64,000 bases of DNA. Source: Xanthomonas dyei. Its GTDB lineage: Bacteria > Pseudomonadota > Gammaproteobacteria > Xanthomonadales > Xanthomonadaceae. The notes under the pieces were generated by a model, which did no database searches, was not told where the DNA came from, and saw nothing but the letters and a program-made list of their open reading frames with translations. This document shows, piece by piece, positions 31,459-39,884 of this stretch; the first letter of the stretch is position 1; each line of letters begins with the position of its first letter. The stretch lies in the NCBI RefSeq assembly GCF_002939865.1, contig NZ_MDEE01000027.1, positions 1 through 64,000 on the forward strand, read 5' to 3'. A program made the translations under genes and the position numbers.

Positions 31459-32415
31459 TCACGACAGCGTCTCGATCACGACGTCGGCCGCAGCACGGCG
31501 CACGCCATCGGCGCTGAGCCTGCGCGCGTCGCCGCTTTCCAGCCGACACATCGAAAACGCCGTGGCCAGCCGTGCGCACTGCTCCAGATCGGTGGCGGCA
31601 TCCAGCAGCGCAGCGGCCAGGCCGGCCACCATCGCATCGCCTGCGCCAACGCTGCTGCCGAGCGCCAGGCGTGGCGGACGCGCGATCAGTCGCTGCTCGC
31701 GCTGCACGAACAACGCACCGTCGGTGCCCATCGAAATCACCACCAGCTGGATGCCGCGTGCCAGTAGTTCGTGCGCAGCGGCGCTGAGTGCGGCGCGATC
31801 GGTGAGCGGGTGGCCGGTCCAGGCTTCCAGTTCGTGGCGATTCGGCTTGACCGCATAGGGCAGCGCATCGCGTGCTGCGCTCAGTGCGGCCACCAGCGGC
31901 GCGCCGCTGGTATCGAGCAGGACGTGTGCACCGGCGGCGCCGGCCTGTGCCTGCAGCTGCGCCCAGCTGTCGTTGGGCAGGCCGGACGGCAGGCTGCCGG
32001 ACAACACCACCGGCAGACCCGGGCGCAGCAGCGGCGCGAGTTGATCGGCCACGCTTTGCAGATGCGCGCCGGTCAGTTGCAGGCCTGGCAGGTTGATGTC
32101 GGTGGTGTCGTTGCTGCGCGCTTCCACCAGTTTGAGATTGGTGCGGGTTTCGCCGACCACGCGCTGGCAGTGGTCGACGATGCCGCGCTCGCGGAACAGC
32201 GCTTCGAACACGCCGGCATTGCCGCCGCCGAGCACGCCAAGTGCGGCCACATCGGTGCCCCAATCGGCCAGGCACGCAGCGACGTTGATGCCCTTGCCGC
32301 CGGCATCGTTACGCACGCTGCTGGCGCGATGCACTGCGCCGGGCTGCAGGCTGTCGAGCCGGATGGTCTGGTCGATCGCCGGGTTCAGCGTGACGGTGAG
32401 TGCCTGCAAGCTCAT
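31459..32415 (-). CDS. fruK: 1-phosphofructokinase
   Basis: 318 residues, PfkB family. Makes fructose 1,6-bisphosphate from fructose 1-phosphate and ATP. Motifs: VTLNPAIDQTIRLDSL at the N-terminus, GGKGINVAACLADWG near 38, and the catalytic GAGDAMVAG near 255 (anion hole and base Asp). The ATG at 32415 overlaps the fruB stop by four bases, indicating coupling. Confidence 0.96.
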   Translation of the reverse strand: MSLQALTVTLNPAIDQTIRLDSLQPGAVHRASSVRNDAGGKGINVAACLADWGTDVAALGVLGGGNAGVFEALFRERGIVDHCQRVVGETRTNLKLVEARSNDTTDINLPGLQLTGAHLQSVADQLAPLLRPGLPVVLSGSLPSGLPNDSWAQLQAQAGAAGAHVLLDTSGAPLVAALSAARDALPYAVKPNRHELEAWTGHPLTDRAALSAAAHELLARGIQLVVISMGTDGALFVQREQRLIARPPRLALGSSVGAGDAMVAGLAAALLDAATDLEQCARLATAFSMCRLESGDARRLSADGVRRAAADVVIETLS

Positions 32416-34928
32416 GCCGTGCCCTCGCGCTTGGCTTCCAACGCGCGCACTTGCTCGGCGGTTTCGCAATGGAGCGCCTGCTCGGCCAGCTGCTGCAATT
32501 GGCCGAGCGAAGATGCCCGCAGGCGCGCCTTCACTGCGGGGATGTCGTTAGGCGTCATCGACAGTTCCTGCACGCCCAGGCCGGCCAGCAGGCTGGCGCC
32601 GAACGCATCGCCGGCCAGGCCGCCGCACACGCCAACCCAGCGCTCGTGCTTGCGCGCGCCTTCGATGGTGCTGCGGATCATGCGCAGCACCGCCGGATGC
32701 AGGCTGTCTGCTTCGGCGGCCAGTTCCGGGTTCTGGCGGTCGATCGCCAGCACGTACTGGGTGAGGTCGTTGGTGCCGATCGAGAAGAAATCCGCATGCC
32801 GCGCCAGCACGTCGGCCTGCGCGGCGGCGGCGGGCACTTCGATCATGATGCCGATCGGAACCTCTGGCGCATCCAGCTCGGCGCGGATGCGTGCGCAGAT
32901 TTCGCGCAAGGCGATCAGCTCCGGCACCGAGGTGATCATCGGGAACATGATCGACAGCCGCGCCCCGTCCTTGGCCGCGCGGTATAGCGCCCGCAGCTGC
33001 GGCTCCAGCAGGTCGGGGCGACGCAGCAGCAGGCGCGCGCCACGCACGCCCAGGAACGGGTTTTCTTCGTGCGGCAATTCCAGATGCGCCACTTGCTTGT
33101 CGCCGCCGATGTCCAGCGCACGCACGATCAGCGGGCGGCCGTCCAGGGCCTGCGCCATGGCGCGATAAGTCGCGTACTGCTCGTCTTCGGTGGGCGTGCT
33201 GCCGCTTTCCAGGAACAGGAACTCGGTGCGCATCAGGCCGACGCCTTCGGCACCTTGGGTGAGCGCCATCGCCACCTGGTCGGGCAGGTTGACGTTGGCG
33301 CCGATGTCGATGCGGTGGCCGTCGGTGGTGTCGGCCGGCAAGGCGCGCTGTGCGGCTTCGCGCTCGCGGATGGCCTGTTGTTCGGCGATGTGCGCACGTG
33401 CCGCGTCCAGATCCTGCGCGGACGGGTTGATGTACAGACGCCCGCTGCTGCCGTCGATGATGGCGGTGGCGCCGTCTTCGATCTCCAGCAACTGGCCGCC
33501 GGCCGCGACCAGCGCCGGCAGGCCCAGGGTGCGCGACAGGATCGCGGTGTGCGAGGTCGGTCCGCCCTGCGCGGTGGCCAGGCCGAACACGCGTGCGGTG
33601 TCCAGGTTGGCGGTGTCCGACGGCGACAGGTCGCTGGCCAGCAGGATGCAGGGCTGGTCGGGCAGGTCGGTGAGGCCGGCGCCCGCTGCAGACGGGTCGA
33701 GCTGGGCCAGCACGCGGCGGCCGACATCGCGCAGATCGGCCGCGCGGCCGGCCAGCACCGGGTTGCCCAGCGCGGCCAGGCCGGAGGCGATCTGTTCTAC
33801 CGCCTGGTGCCAGGACCACGCCACACCATGGCCTTCGACCATCAGCTGGCAGGTGCGGGTGATCAGGTCGGTGTCGTTGAGCAACTCGGCCTGGGCCTTG
33901 AAGATGGCCGCGTCCGAGGCGCCAAGACGGCGCTGGGTGTCGTCCTGGATCGCCGCCAGCTGCTGGCGGGTGCGGGTCAGCGCATCGTGCAGCTGCGCGC
34001 CGCCATCGCCCAGGCCGACCGGCTGATCGGCCACCTCGGTCTGCGCCGCACGCAGGCGGTGCACGATGCCGATCGCCACGCCCGGGCTGGCGCCGATACC
34101 GACGATGGCCGGCTGCGCCTGCGGCGGGGTCCAGCCGACCACCGGTGCGGCGCGGCGTTGCGCGGCACGTTCGGCGTCGGCCTTCTCTTGTGCGGTCAGG
34201 CTGTCCATCACCACGCGCAGGCGCTTGAGCAGCGCCGCCGCATCGTTGCCCTCGGCCGAAACGGTGATGCTGTTGCCGGCACGCAGGCCCAGTTGCAGCA
34301 GGCCGACCAGGCTCTTGGCATCGGCGGCCTGGTCGCCGGCACGCACCTGCGCACGCGCAGAGAAGCCGCGCACGGTTTCGGCCCAGCGCGTGGCCGGGCG
34401 CGCGTGCAGGCCGCTGGGGTAGGCGATGGTCCACTCGAAGCGTTCGGCCAGATCGGTGGCCGGTGCGGCGCTGGTGGCGGGGGCGCGGTCGCCGGTGAGC
34501 GCGGTCACGATCACGCCGGGGTCGTCGGTGGTGAACAGCGCTTCCAGCTGCGCCGGGTCCTGGATCAACCGGGTCAGCCGCCGCAGCAGGGTGATATGGG
34601 TGTCGGACTGGGCGGCGATGCCTACCACCAGCCGGGTGATCTGGCCCGGGTTCCATTCCACGCCCTCGGGCAGCTGCAGCACCGCGATTCCGTCGCGGCG
34701 CACCAGGTGACGGTCTTCGCCCACCCCGTGCGGGATCGCCAGGCCATGGCCCAGGAAGGTGTTCGCCAGGCCTTCGCGGCGCCGCATGCTGGCGTCGTAA
34801 CCGGGCGCCACGCAGCCGGCGGCGACCAGCAGTTGCGCAGCCTGGGCGATGGCATCGTCCTTGTCGCGGGCGTGCGCATGCAGGCGGATGAGCTCGGGAG
34901 TGACGGGGGCGGGCGACGGAGAAGACAA
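32412..34928 (-). CDS. fruB: PTS fructose EIIA-HPr-EI fusion protein
   Basis: 838 residues, a multiphosphoryl transfer protein that carries the whole soluble PTS relay. Domains: EIIA (~1-145) with active His67 in GLAIPHGVG; HPr (~165-255) with His175 in YPSGLHARPAT; enzyme I (~272-838) with phospho-His460 in GGPTSHTAILSR, PEP-site motifs ANVNLPDQ, EGVGLMRTEFLFLE and DFFSIGTNDLTQY, and the catalytic Cys in VGVCGGLAGD. All three phospho-histidines are present. First gene of the fru operon; its start lies 37 bases from the FruR-type palindrome. Confidence 0.97.
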   Translation of the reverse strand: MSSPSPAPVTPELIRLHAHARDKDDAIAQAAQLLVAAGCVAPGYDASMRRREGLANTFLGHGLAIPHGVGEDRHLVRRDGIAVLQLPEGVEWNPGQITRLVVGIAAQSDTHITLLRRLTRLIQDPAQLEALFTTDDPGVIVTALTGDRAPATSAAPATDLAERFEWTIAYPSGLHARPATRWAETVRGFSARAQVRAGDQAADAKSLVGLLQLGLRAGNSITVSAEGNDAAALLKRLRVVMDSLTAQEKADAERAAQRRAAPVVGWTPPQAQPAIVGIGASPGVAIGIVHRLRAAQTEVADQPVGLGDGGAQLHDALTRTRQQLAAIQDDTQRRLGASDAAIFKAQAELLNDTDLITRTCQLMVEGHGVAWSWHQAVEQIASGLAALGNPVLAGRAADLRDVGRRVLAQLDPSAAGAGLTDLPDQPCILLASDLSPSDTANLDTARVFGLATAQGGPTSHTAILSRTLGLPALVAAGGQLLEIEDGATAIIDGSSGRLYINPSAQDLDAARAHIAEQQAIREREAAQRALPADTTDGHRIDIGANVNLPDQVAMALTQGAEGVGLMRTEFLFLESGSTPTEDEQYATYRAMAQALDGRPLIVRALDIGGDKQVAHLELPHEENPFLGVRGARLLLRRPDLLEPQLRALYRAAKDGARLSIMFPMITSVPELIALREICARIRAELDAPEVPIGIMIEVPAAAAQADVLARHADFFSIGTNDLTQYVLAIDRQNPELAAEADSLHPAVLRMIRSTIEGARKHERWVGVCGGLAGDAFGASLLAGLGVQELSMTPNDIPAVKARLRASSLGQLQQLAEQALHCETAEQVRALEAKREGTA

Positions 34929-34964
34929 GGCGGGCTCCGATGGGGGATCAGGCTGGGAAGTATA

Positions 34965-34980
34965 GTGGGAACGTTCCCAC
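34965..34980. promoter_or_regulatory. Probable FruR operator O1 (fruB side)
   Basis: A perfect 16-bp palindrome GTGGGAACGTTCCCAC in the fruB-fruR divergent promoter. The shape fits a LacI-family operator. Its core recurs next to fruR (35076-35087) with one changed base. Confidence 0.8.
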
Positions 34981-35075
34981 GATCCAGGTCAATGTGCAGT
35001 GCACAAAATCCCTGTAGTGCTTTCGGGTTAGCATCGGAACTGACACCGCGCCTAGGTCAGGTGCGCAAATGGAGC

Positions 35076-35087
35076 GGGAACGGTCCC
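35076..35087. promoter_or_regulatory. Probable FruR operator O2 (fruR side)
   Basis: GGGAACGGTCCC, one base from the core of O1. It ends one base before the GTG start of fruR and also overlaps its Shine-Dalgarno region (GGAGCGGGAA), which suggests autorepression. Confidence 0.72.
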
Positions 35088-35088
35088 A

Positions 35089-36087
35089 GTGAGTATCAGC
35101 ATCAATGACGTGGCCCGGGTGGCCGGTGTGTCCAAGTCCACGGTCTCGCGCGCGCTGGGCACCGGCCCGGTGAGCGAGGAGGTGCGTGCCAAGGTCGAGG
35201 CGGCCGTCCGTGAGACCGGTTACCGCCCCAATCTGATGGCGCGGCGATTGCGATCCCAGCAGTCCGGCATCCTGGGCGTGATCGTGGCCGATATCCGCAA
35301 CCCGTACTTCACGTCCCTGATCCGTGCGGTGGAAGAGGTCGCTTACCGTGCCGGTATGCGCGTCACCCTGTGCAATACCGATGAAGATCCCGAGCGCGAG
35401 GCGCTGTATCTGGAGCTGATGCAGGAAGAGCGCATCACCGGGCTGATCTTCGCCCCGACCCGGGTGACGGTGGGGCGCATGCACGAACTGGCCCTGGATT
35501 ACCCCACGGTGCTGGTGGACCGAGCTGGCCCCGGCAGCCGCTACGACAGCGTGGTACTGGATAACGCCGCGGCGATGGGCGAGCTGGTCACGCACCTGCA
35601 GGCGCAGGGGTACCGACGCATCGGCGGGTTGTTCGGCAGCACCAGCACCACCGCGGCCGAGCGTCGCGACGGCTACCTGGCGGCGATGCGGACGCAGGGG
35701 CTGACCCCGGACTACCGCGAAGTGGCGCCGACCGCCGAAGCGGCGATTGTCGAACTGGAACAGTGGCTGGCGAGCGACAGCCGGCCCGAAGCCATCGTCA
35801 CCAGTAACAGCCTGCTGCTGATGGGCGCATTGAAAGCCGCGCGCACCGCCGGCCTGCGGCTGCCGCAGGATCTGGCCCTGGCCGGCTTCGACAACGAGCG
35901 CTGGACCGACCTGGTCGAACCGGGCATCACCGTGGTCGAACAGCCGGTCGAAGACATGGGCCGTGCCGCGATGTCATTGCTGCTGGAACGCCTGAGCAAC
36001 CCGCAGCTGCCGATCCGCCGCATGGTCATGACCGGGCGTTGTGTGGTGCGCGGTTCGACCGCTGCCCGTGCACCCGATCAGACGTAG
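35089..36087 (+). CDS. fruR: LacI-family fructose operon regulator
   Basis: 332 residues. DNA-binding helix-turn-helix ISINDVARVAGVSKSTVSRAL (LacI type), hinge NLMARRLRSQQSG, and a periplasmic-binding-protein-like effector domain (LGVIVADIRNPYF to AMSLLLERL). Start GTG at 35089, because the family N-terminus begins here. It is divergent from fruB with two matching palindromes in the gap, so the likely effector is fructose 1-phosphate and the target is fruBKA (and itself). Confidence 0.93.
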   Translation: MSISINDVARVAGVSKSTVSRALGTGPVSEEVRAKVEAAVRETGYRPNLMARRLRSQQSGILGVIVADIRNPYFTSLIRAVEEVAYRAGMRVTLCNTDEDPEREALYLELMQEERITGLIFAPTRVTVGRMHELALDYPTVLVDRAGPGSRYDSVVLDNAAAMGELVTHLQAQGYRRIGGLFGSTSTTAAERRDGYLAAMRTQGLTPDYREVAPTAEAAIVELEQWLASDSRPEAIVTSNSLLLMGALKAARTAGLRLPQDLALAGFDNERWTDLVEPGITVVEQPVEDMGRAAMSLLLERLSNPQLPIRRMVMTGRCVVRGSTAARAPDQT

Positions 36088-36117
36088 CGAGCGATACACC
36101 ACCGAGCGATACACCAC
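36088..36117 (+). repeat. 15-bp tandem duplication after fruR
   Basis: CGAGCGATACACCAC occurs twice back to back at 36088-36102 and 36103-36117, immediately after the fruR stop. Confidence 0.85.
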
Positions 36118-36118
36118 C

Positions 36119-36549
36119 GTAGGAGCGCACCCGGGCGCGACCAAGCCTTACCGACAGCCCTGATCGCGATCGATAGAGCCCCATCGCGCCCAGGTGCGCT
36201 CCTACAGTGCAGTGCCAGGGCTGATCGCAACAATGCCAGCGCGGATCGCACTGCATGTGGGAGTAACGACCTGCGGCTGATGTGCACTGGCGTTTCCGAT
36301 CATCGCCATCTCGTAGGAGCGCACCATGGCGCGACGGGCGTTGCCGGTTAAGCGTTCGCACCCGGGTGCGCTCCTACAGTGCAGTGCCAGTGCAGATCGC
36401 AACAATGCCAGTGCGGATCGCAATGCATGTGCGAGCGACGACCTGCGCATGACGTGCGGTGCCGTTTCCGATCATCGCTATCTCGTAGGAGCGCACCTGG
36501 GCGCGACGGGCGTTGCCGGTAGAGCGTTCGCGCCCAGGTGCGCTCCTAC
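36119..36549. repeat. GTAGGAGCGCACC palindromic elements and 172-bp tandem repeat
   Basis: Three palindromic elements (36119-36205, 36313-36377, 36485-36549), each starting GTAGGAGCGCACC and ending with the complement GGTGCGCTCCTAC or a close variant. The segments 36206-36377 and 36378-36549 are both 172 bases long and clearly homologous along their whole length, spacer included (for example GATCGCAACAATGCCAG and CGTTTCCGATCATCGC). So one 172-bp unit was duplicated in tandem. A fourth element lies at 59638-59703. Confidence 0.85.
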
Positions 36550-36610
36550 ATTGCAATTTGCTGGTGCTGGTGCCTGCCGTTTGCATGCCCCATGCCGGGT
36601 ACAGCACAAC

Positions 36611-36639
36611 AAAAAAGCCCCGGCAATGCCGGGGCTTTT
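36611..36639 (-). terminator. Terminator of the RND efflux operon
   Basis: Stem AAAAGCCCCGGC (36613-36624) with its complement 36628-36639, loop AAT. On the minus strand it ends in six T. It lies about 65 bases after the acrB stop. Confidence 0.88.
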
Positions 36640-36671
36640 CGTCTTGCAACCAATCGATCAATCAACCAATC

Positions 36672-36706
36672 GATCAACGATCAACGATCAACGATCAACG
36701 ATCAAC
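36672..36706 (-). repeat. Heptamer tandem array at the end of acrB
   Basis: GATCAAC repeated five times in a row, with degenerate copies before it (36655-36671). The array overlaps the acrB stop codon at 36702-36704, so copy-number change could alter the last residues. Confidence 0.85.
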
Positions 36707-39700
36707 GATCCGGACGATGCGCGCCCGATTCGTTCTGTGCGACCAGATATTCCTTGGACTGCTCGTCCAGCTTGTCGCCCAGCATGCGGCGCACCACCAC
36801 GAAGAACAGCGGGATGAAGATCACGCCGAGTACGGTGGCAAACACCATGCCGCCGATCACGCCGGTACCGATGGAGTGACGCGAGTTGGCGCCGGCGCCG
36901 GTGGAGATCGCCAGCGGCAACACACCCAGGATGAAGGCGAACGAGGTCATCAGGATCGGGCGGAAACGCAGATGCGCCGCTTCCAGGGCCGCCTCGCGCA
37001 GGGTCTTGCCCGCCGCGCGTTGCTCCACCGCAAATTCCACGATCAAGATCGCGTTCTTTGCCGCCAGACCAATCACCGTGATCATGCCGATCTTGAAGTA
37101 CAGATCGTTCGGCAGACCGCGCAGCATCGAGAACACGATCGCACCCAGCACACCGATCGGCACCACCATCAGCACCGCCACCGGAATCGACCAGCTCTCG
37201 TAGAGTGCGGCCAGGCACAGGAACACCACCACCACCGACAACGCCAGCAGCAGCGTCGCCGCGTTACCGGCAATGATTTCCTGGTACGACATGCCGCTCC
37301 AGTCGAAACCGAAGCCCGGCGGCAGATCGTTGTTGACGATCTCTTCCATCGCCGTCATCGCCTGGCCGGAGCTACCGCCCGGGGCAGGATTACCGACGAT
37401 GTTGACCGCCGAATAGCCGTTGTAGCGATTCAGCGCCGGCGAGGCGTACGTCCATTCGGCCTTGACCACGTTGCTCAGCGGAATCATGCCGGGCTGGCCA
37501 TCGGCACCGGTGGCGGTGCTGCTGGGAGTGAAGAAGTTGCGCAACGACTCGGGGCCGGTACGGAACTGATCGTCGGCACGGATGTTGACGCGCTTGATGC
37601 GGCCTTCGGAGAAGTAGTCGTTGACGTACACCGGTGCCAGCATCAGCTGGATCGAGCTGTAGATGTCGCTGACTTCCAGACCCATCGACTGCGCCTGCAC
37701 GCGGTCCACATGCAACTGCAGCTGCGGCGAATTTTCCAGGCCGTTCGGGCGCACGCCCACCATGGTGTCGGCCTTTTGCGCCGCCTTGCCCAGCACGATG
37801 TTGCGCGCCTGGGTCAAGGCTTCCTGGCCTGCGCCGGAGCGGTCCTGCAGCCACATGTCGAAGCCACCGAACTGGCCAAGGCCCTGCACGGTCGGCAGGT
37901 TGACCACGAAGATCTGCGCGCCCTTGATGCCGTAGAAGGCACCGTTGAGTTGCTGGATCAACTGCTCGGCAGTGACGTCACGCTCTTCCCACGGCTTGAG
38001 CCGGATGAAGCCCATGCCGACGTTTTCGCCCGAGCCCAGGAAGCTGAAGCCGGCAATCTGCAGCATGCCTTCCACGGCGGGCTGCTTTTCCAGCACCGCA
38101 CGCATCTGCGCAAACGCTTCGTTGGTGCGGATCTTGGTGGCACCCGGCGGCAACTGCACGATGGCCACCGCAAAGCCCTGGTCCTCTTCCGGCAGGAAGC
38201 TGCCCGGCATGCGGGTGAACAGGAAGCCGCACAACACCACCAGCACCACGAACACGATCATCCATGGCGGCGAGCGCTTCAGCGTGTGACCCACCACGCC
38301 GACATAGCGATGCGCCAGCTTGTCGTAGTACTTGTCGAAGGTGCGGTAGACCCAGTTCTTCTTGTCCGAGTGAGTGGGCTTGAGGAAGCTGGCGCACAGC
38401 GCCGGCGTAAAGGTCAGCGCCAGGAACGCGGAGAAACCCATCGACATGGCGATGGTCAGCGCGAACTGCTTGTAGATCGCACCGGAGGCGCCGGGCTGCA
38501 GCGAGGAGGGGATGAACACCGCCGCCAGCACCACGGTGATGGCCACCACCGCGCCGGTGATCTGGGTCATCGCCTTCTGCGTGGCCGCCTTCGGCTCCAG
38601 ATGCTCCTCGCTCATGATGCGTTCGACGTTCTCGATCACCACGATCGCATCGTCCACCACGATGCCGATCGCCAGCACCATCGCAAACAGGGTCAGCTGG
38701 TTGATGGTGAAGCCGATGGCGTACATGCCGAAGAAGGTGCCCAGCAGCGCCACCGGAATCACCAGGGTCGGGATGACCGTGGCGCGGAAGTTCTGCAGGA
38801 ACAGCAGCATCACCAGGAACACCAGCACGATGGCTTCCACCAGCGTGTGCACCACTTCCTCGATGGAGATGCGCACGAAGGTGGTCGACTCGTACGGCGC
38901 AAACCAGGTCACGCCCTGCGGGAAGGTGGGCTGCAGTTCGTCGAGCTTGGCACCGACCGCTTCGGACACGTTCAGCGCGTTGGCGCCCGGCAGCAACTGG
39001 ATACCGAAGGCACCGGTGGGCTTGCCGTTGTACTGGGTATCGAAGCCGTAGTTGCTCGGGCCCACGCTGACGCGCGCGACATCCTTCAGCCGCACCGTCG
39101 CACCGTTGTTGTCGGTGCGCAGGATGATGTTCTCGAACTCTTGCGGCGAGCTGAAACGCCCTTCCGCCGACACCGTGGCGGTGAAGCTGATGCCTTGCGG
39201 CGTGGGGTCGGCACCGACCGAACCGGCCGCGAACTGCACGTTCTGGTTACGTACCGCGGTCAGCACTTGGGTGGCCGACAGGTTGTAGCCCTGCAGCTTC
39301 TCCGGGTTCAACCAGATGTTCATCGCGTACTCGGCGCCGAACTGGTTGGTGCTGCCGACGCCGGGAACGCGCGAAATCTGCTCCAGCACGCGCGAGCCGA
39401 CGATGTCGTTGAGCGCATCGCGGTTGATCGACGGGTTGTCCGAGCGCAGCGCGGCCACCATCATGAAGCCGGCGTTGGCCTTGGCCACCACCACACCCTG
39501 CTGGGTGACTTCGGACGGCAGGCGCGGCGTGGCCAGCGACACCTTGTTCTGCACCTGCACCTGCGCGATATCCGCGTCGGTGCCGGTTTCGAAGGTCAGC
39601 GTGATGGTGACGCGGCCGTTGGAGGCCGACGAGGAGTTGAAGTACAGCAGGTGGTCGATACCGGTGAGCTGCTGCTCGATGACCTGCGTCACCGCCTTTT

Positions 39701-39872
39701 CGGCGGTATCGGCGCTGGCACCGGGGAAGTTGGCGGTGACGGTGACCTGCGGCGGGGCGATCGAGGGGTACGACTCGATACCCAGATTCAGGATCGAGAT
39801 CACGCCCGCAAGCGAGATCAGGATCGCCACCACCCAGGCAAAGATCGGGTGTTCGATAAAAAACTTAGGCAT
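36702..39872 (-). CDS. acrB: RND efflux pump inner-membrane subunit (HAE1, AcrB-like)
   Basis: 1056 residues, twelve membrane helices and two large periplasmic loops; a proton-driven exporter of hydrophobic drugs. N-terminus MPKFFIEHPIFAWVVAIL as in AcrB/MexB. The proton-relay helix IGIVVDDAIVVIENVER (two Asp) near 400 and GLAAKNAILIVEFA near 935 (Lys) are intact. The periplasmic start FPGASADTAEKAVTQVIEQ is typical of HAE1 pumps rather than metal exporters. Second after acrA (12 bases). No TolC/OprM-type gene follows; an outer-membrane factor must come from elsewhere. Confidence 0.94.
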   Translation of the reverse strand: MPKFFIEHPIFAWVVAILISLAGVISILNLGIESYPSIAPPQVTVTANFPGASADTAEKAVTQVIEQQLTGIDHLLYFNSSSASNGRVTITLTFETGTDADIAQVQVQNKVSLATPRLPSEVTQQGVVVAKANAGFMMVAALRSDNPSINRDALNDIVGSRVLEQISRVPGVGSTNQFGAEYAMNIWLNPEKLQGYNLSATQVLTAVRNQNVQFAAGSVGADPTPQGISFTATVSAEGRFSSPQEFENIILRTDNNGATVRLKDVARVSVGPSNYGFDTQYNGKPTGAFGIQLLPGANALNVSEAVGAKLDELQPTFPQGVTWFAPYESTTFVRISIEEVVHTLVEAIVLVFLVMLLFLQNFRATVIPTLVIPVALLGTFFGMYAIGFTINQLTLFAMVLAIGIVVDDAIVVIENVERIMSEEHLEPKAATQKAMTQITGAVVAITVVLAAVFIPSSLQPGASGAIYKQFALTIAMSMGFSAFLALTFTPALCASFLKPTHSDKKNWVYRTFDKYYDKLAHRYVGVVGHTLKRSPPWMIVFVVLVVLCGFLFTRMPGSFLPEEDQGFAVAIVQLPPGATKIRTNEAFAQMRAVLEKQPAVEGMLQIAGFSFLGSGENVGMGFIRLKPWEERDVTAEQLIQQLNGAFYGIKGAQIFVVNLPTVQGLGQFGGFDMWLQDRSGAGQEALTQARNIVLGKAAQKADTMVGVRPNGLENSPQLQLHVDRVQAQSMGLEVSDIYSSIQLMLAPVYVNDYFSEGRIKRVNIRADDQFRTGPESLRNFFTPSSTATGADGQPGMIPLSNVVKAEWTYASPALNRYNGYSAVNIVGNPAPGGSSGQAMTAMEEIVNNDLPPGFGFDWSGMSYQEIIAGNAATLLLALSVVVVFLCLAALYESWSIPVAVLMVVPIGVLGAIVFSMLRGLPNDLYFKIGMITVIGLAAKNAILIVEFAVEQRAAGKTLREAALEAAHLRFRPILMTSFAFILGVLPLAISTGAGANSRHSIGTGVIGGMVFATVLGVIFIPLFFVVVRRMLGDKLDEQSKEYLVAQNESGAHRPDR

Positions 39873-39884
39873 GTCCGGGTTCCG

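Noticed and set aside
36119-36549. Repeats considered as a CRISPR array
   Set aside because: The units are palindromes of 65-87 bp, the spacers are homologous to each other, and no cas genes are near.
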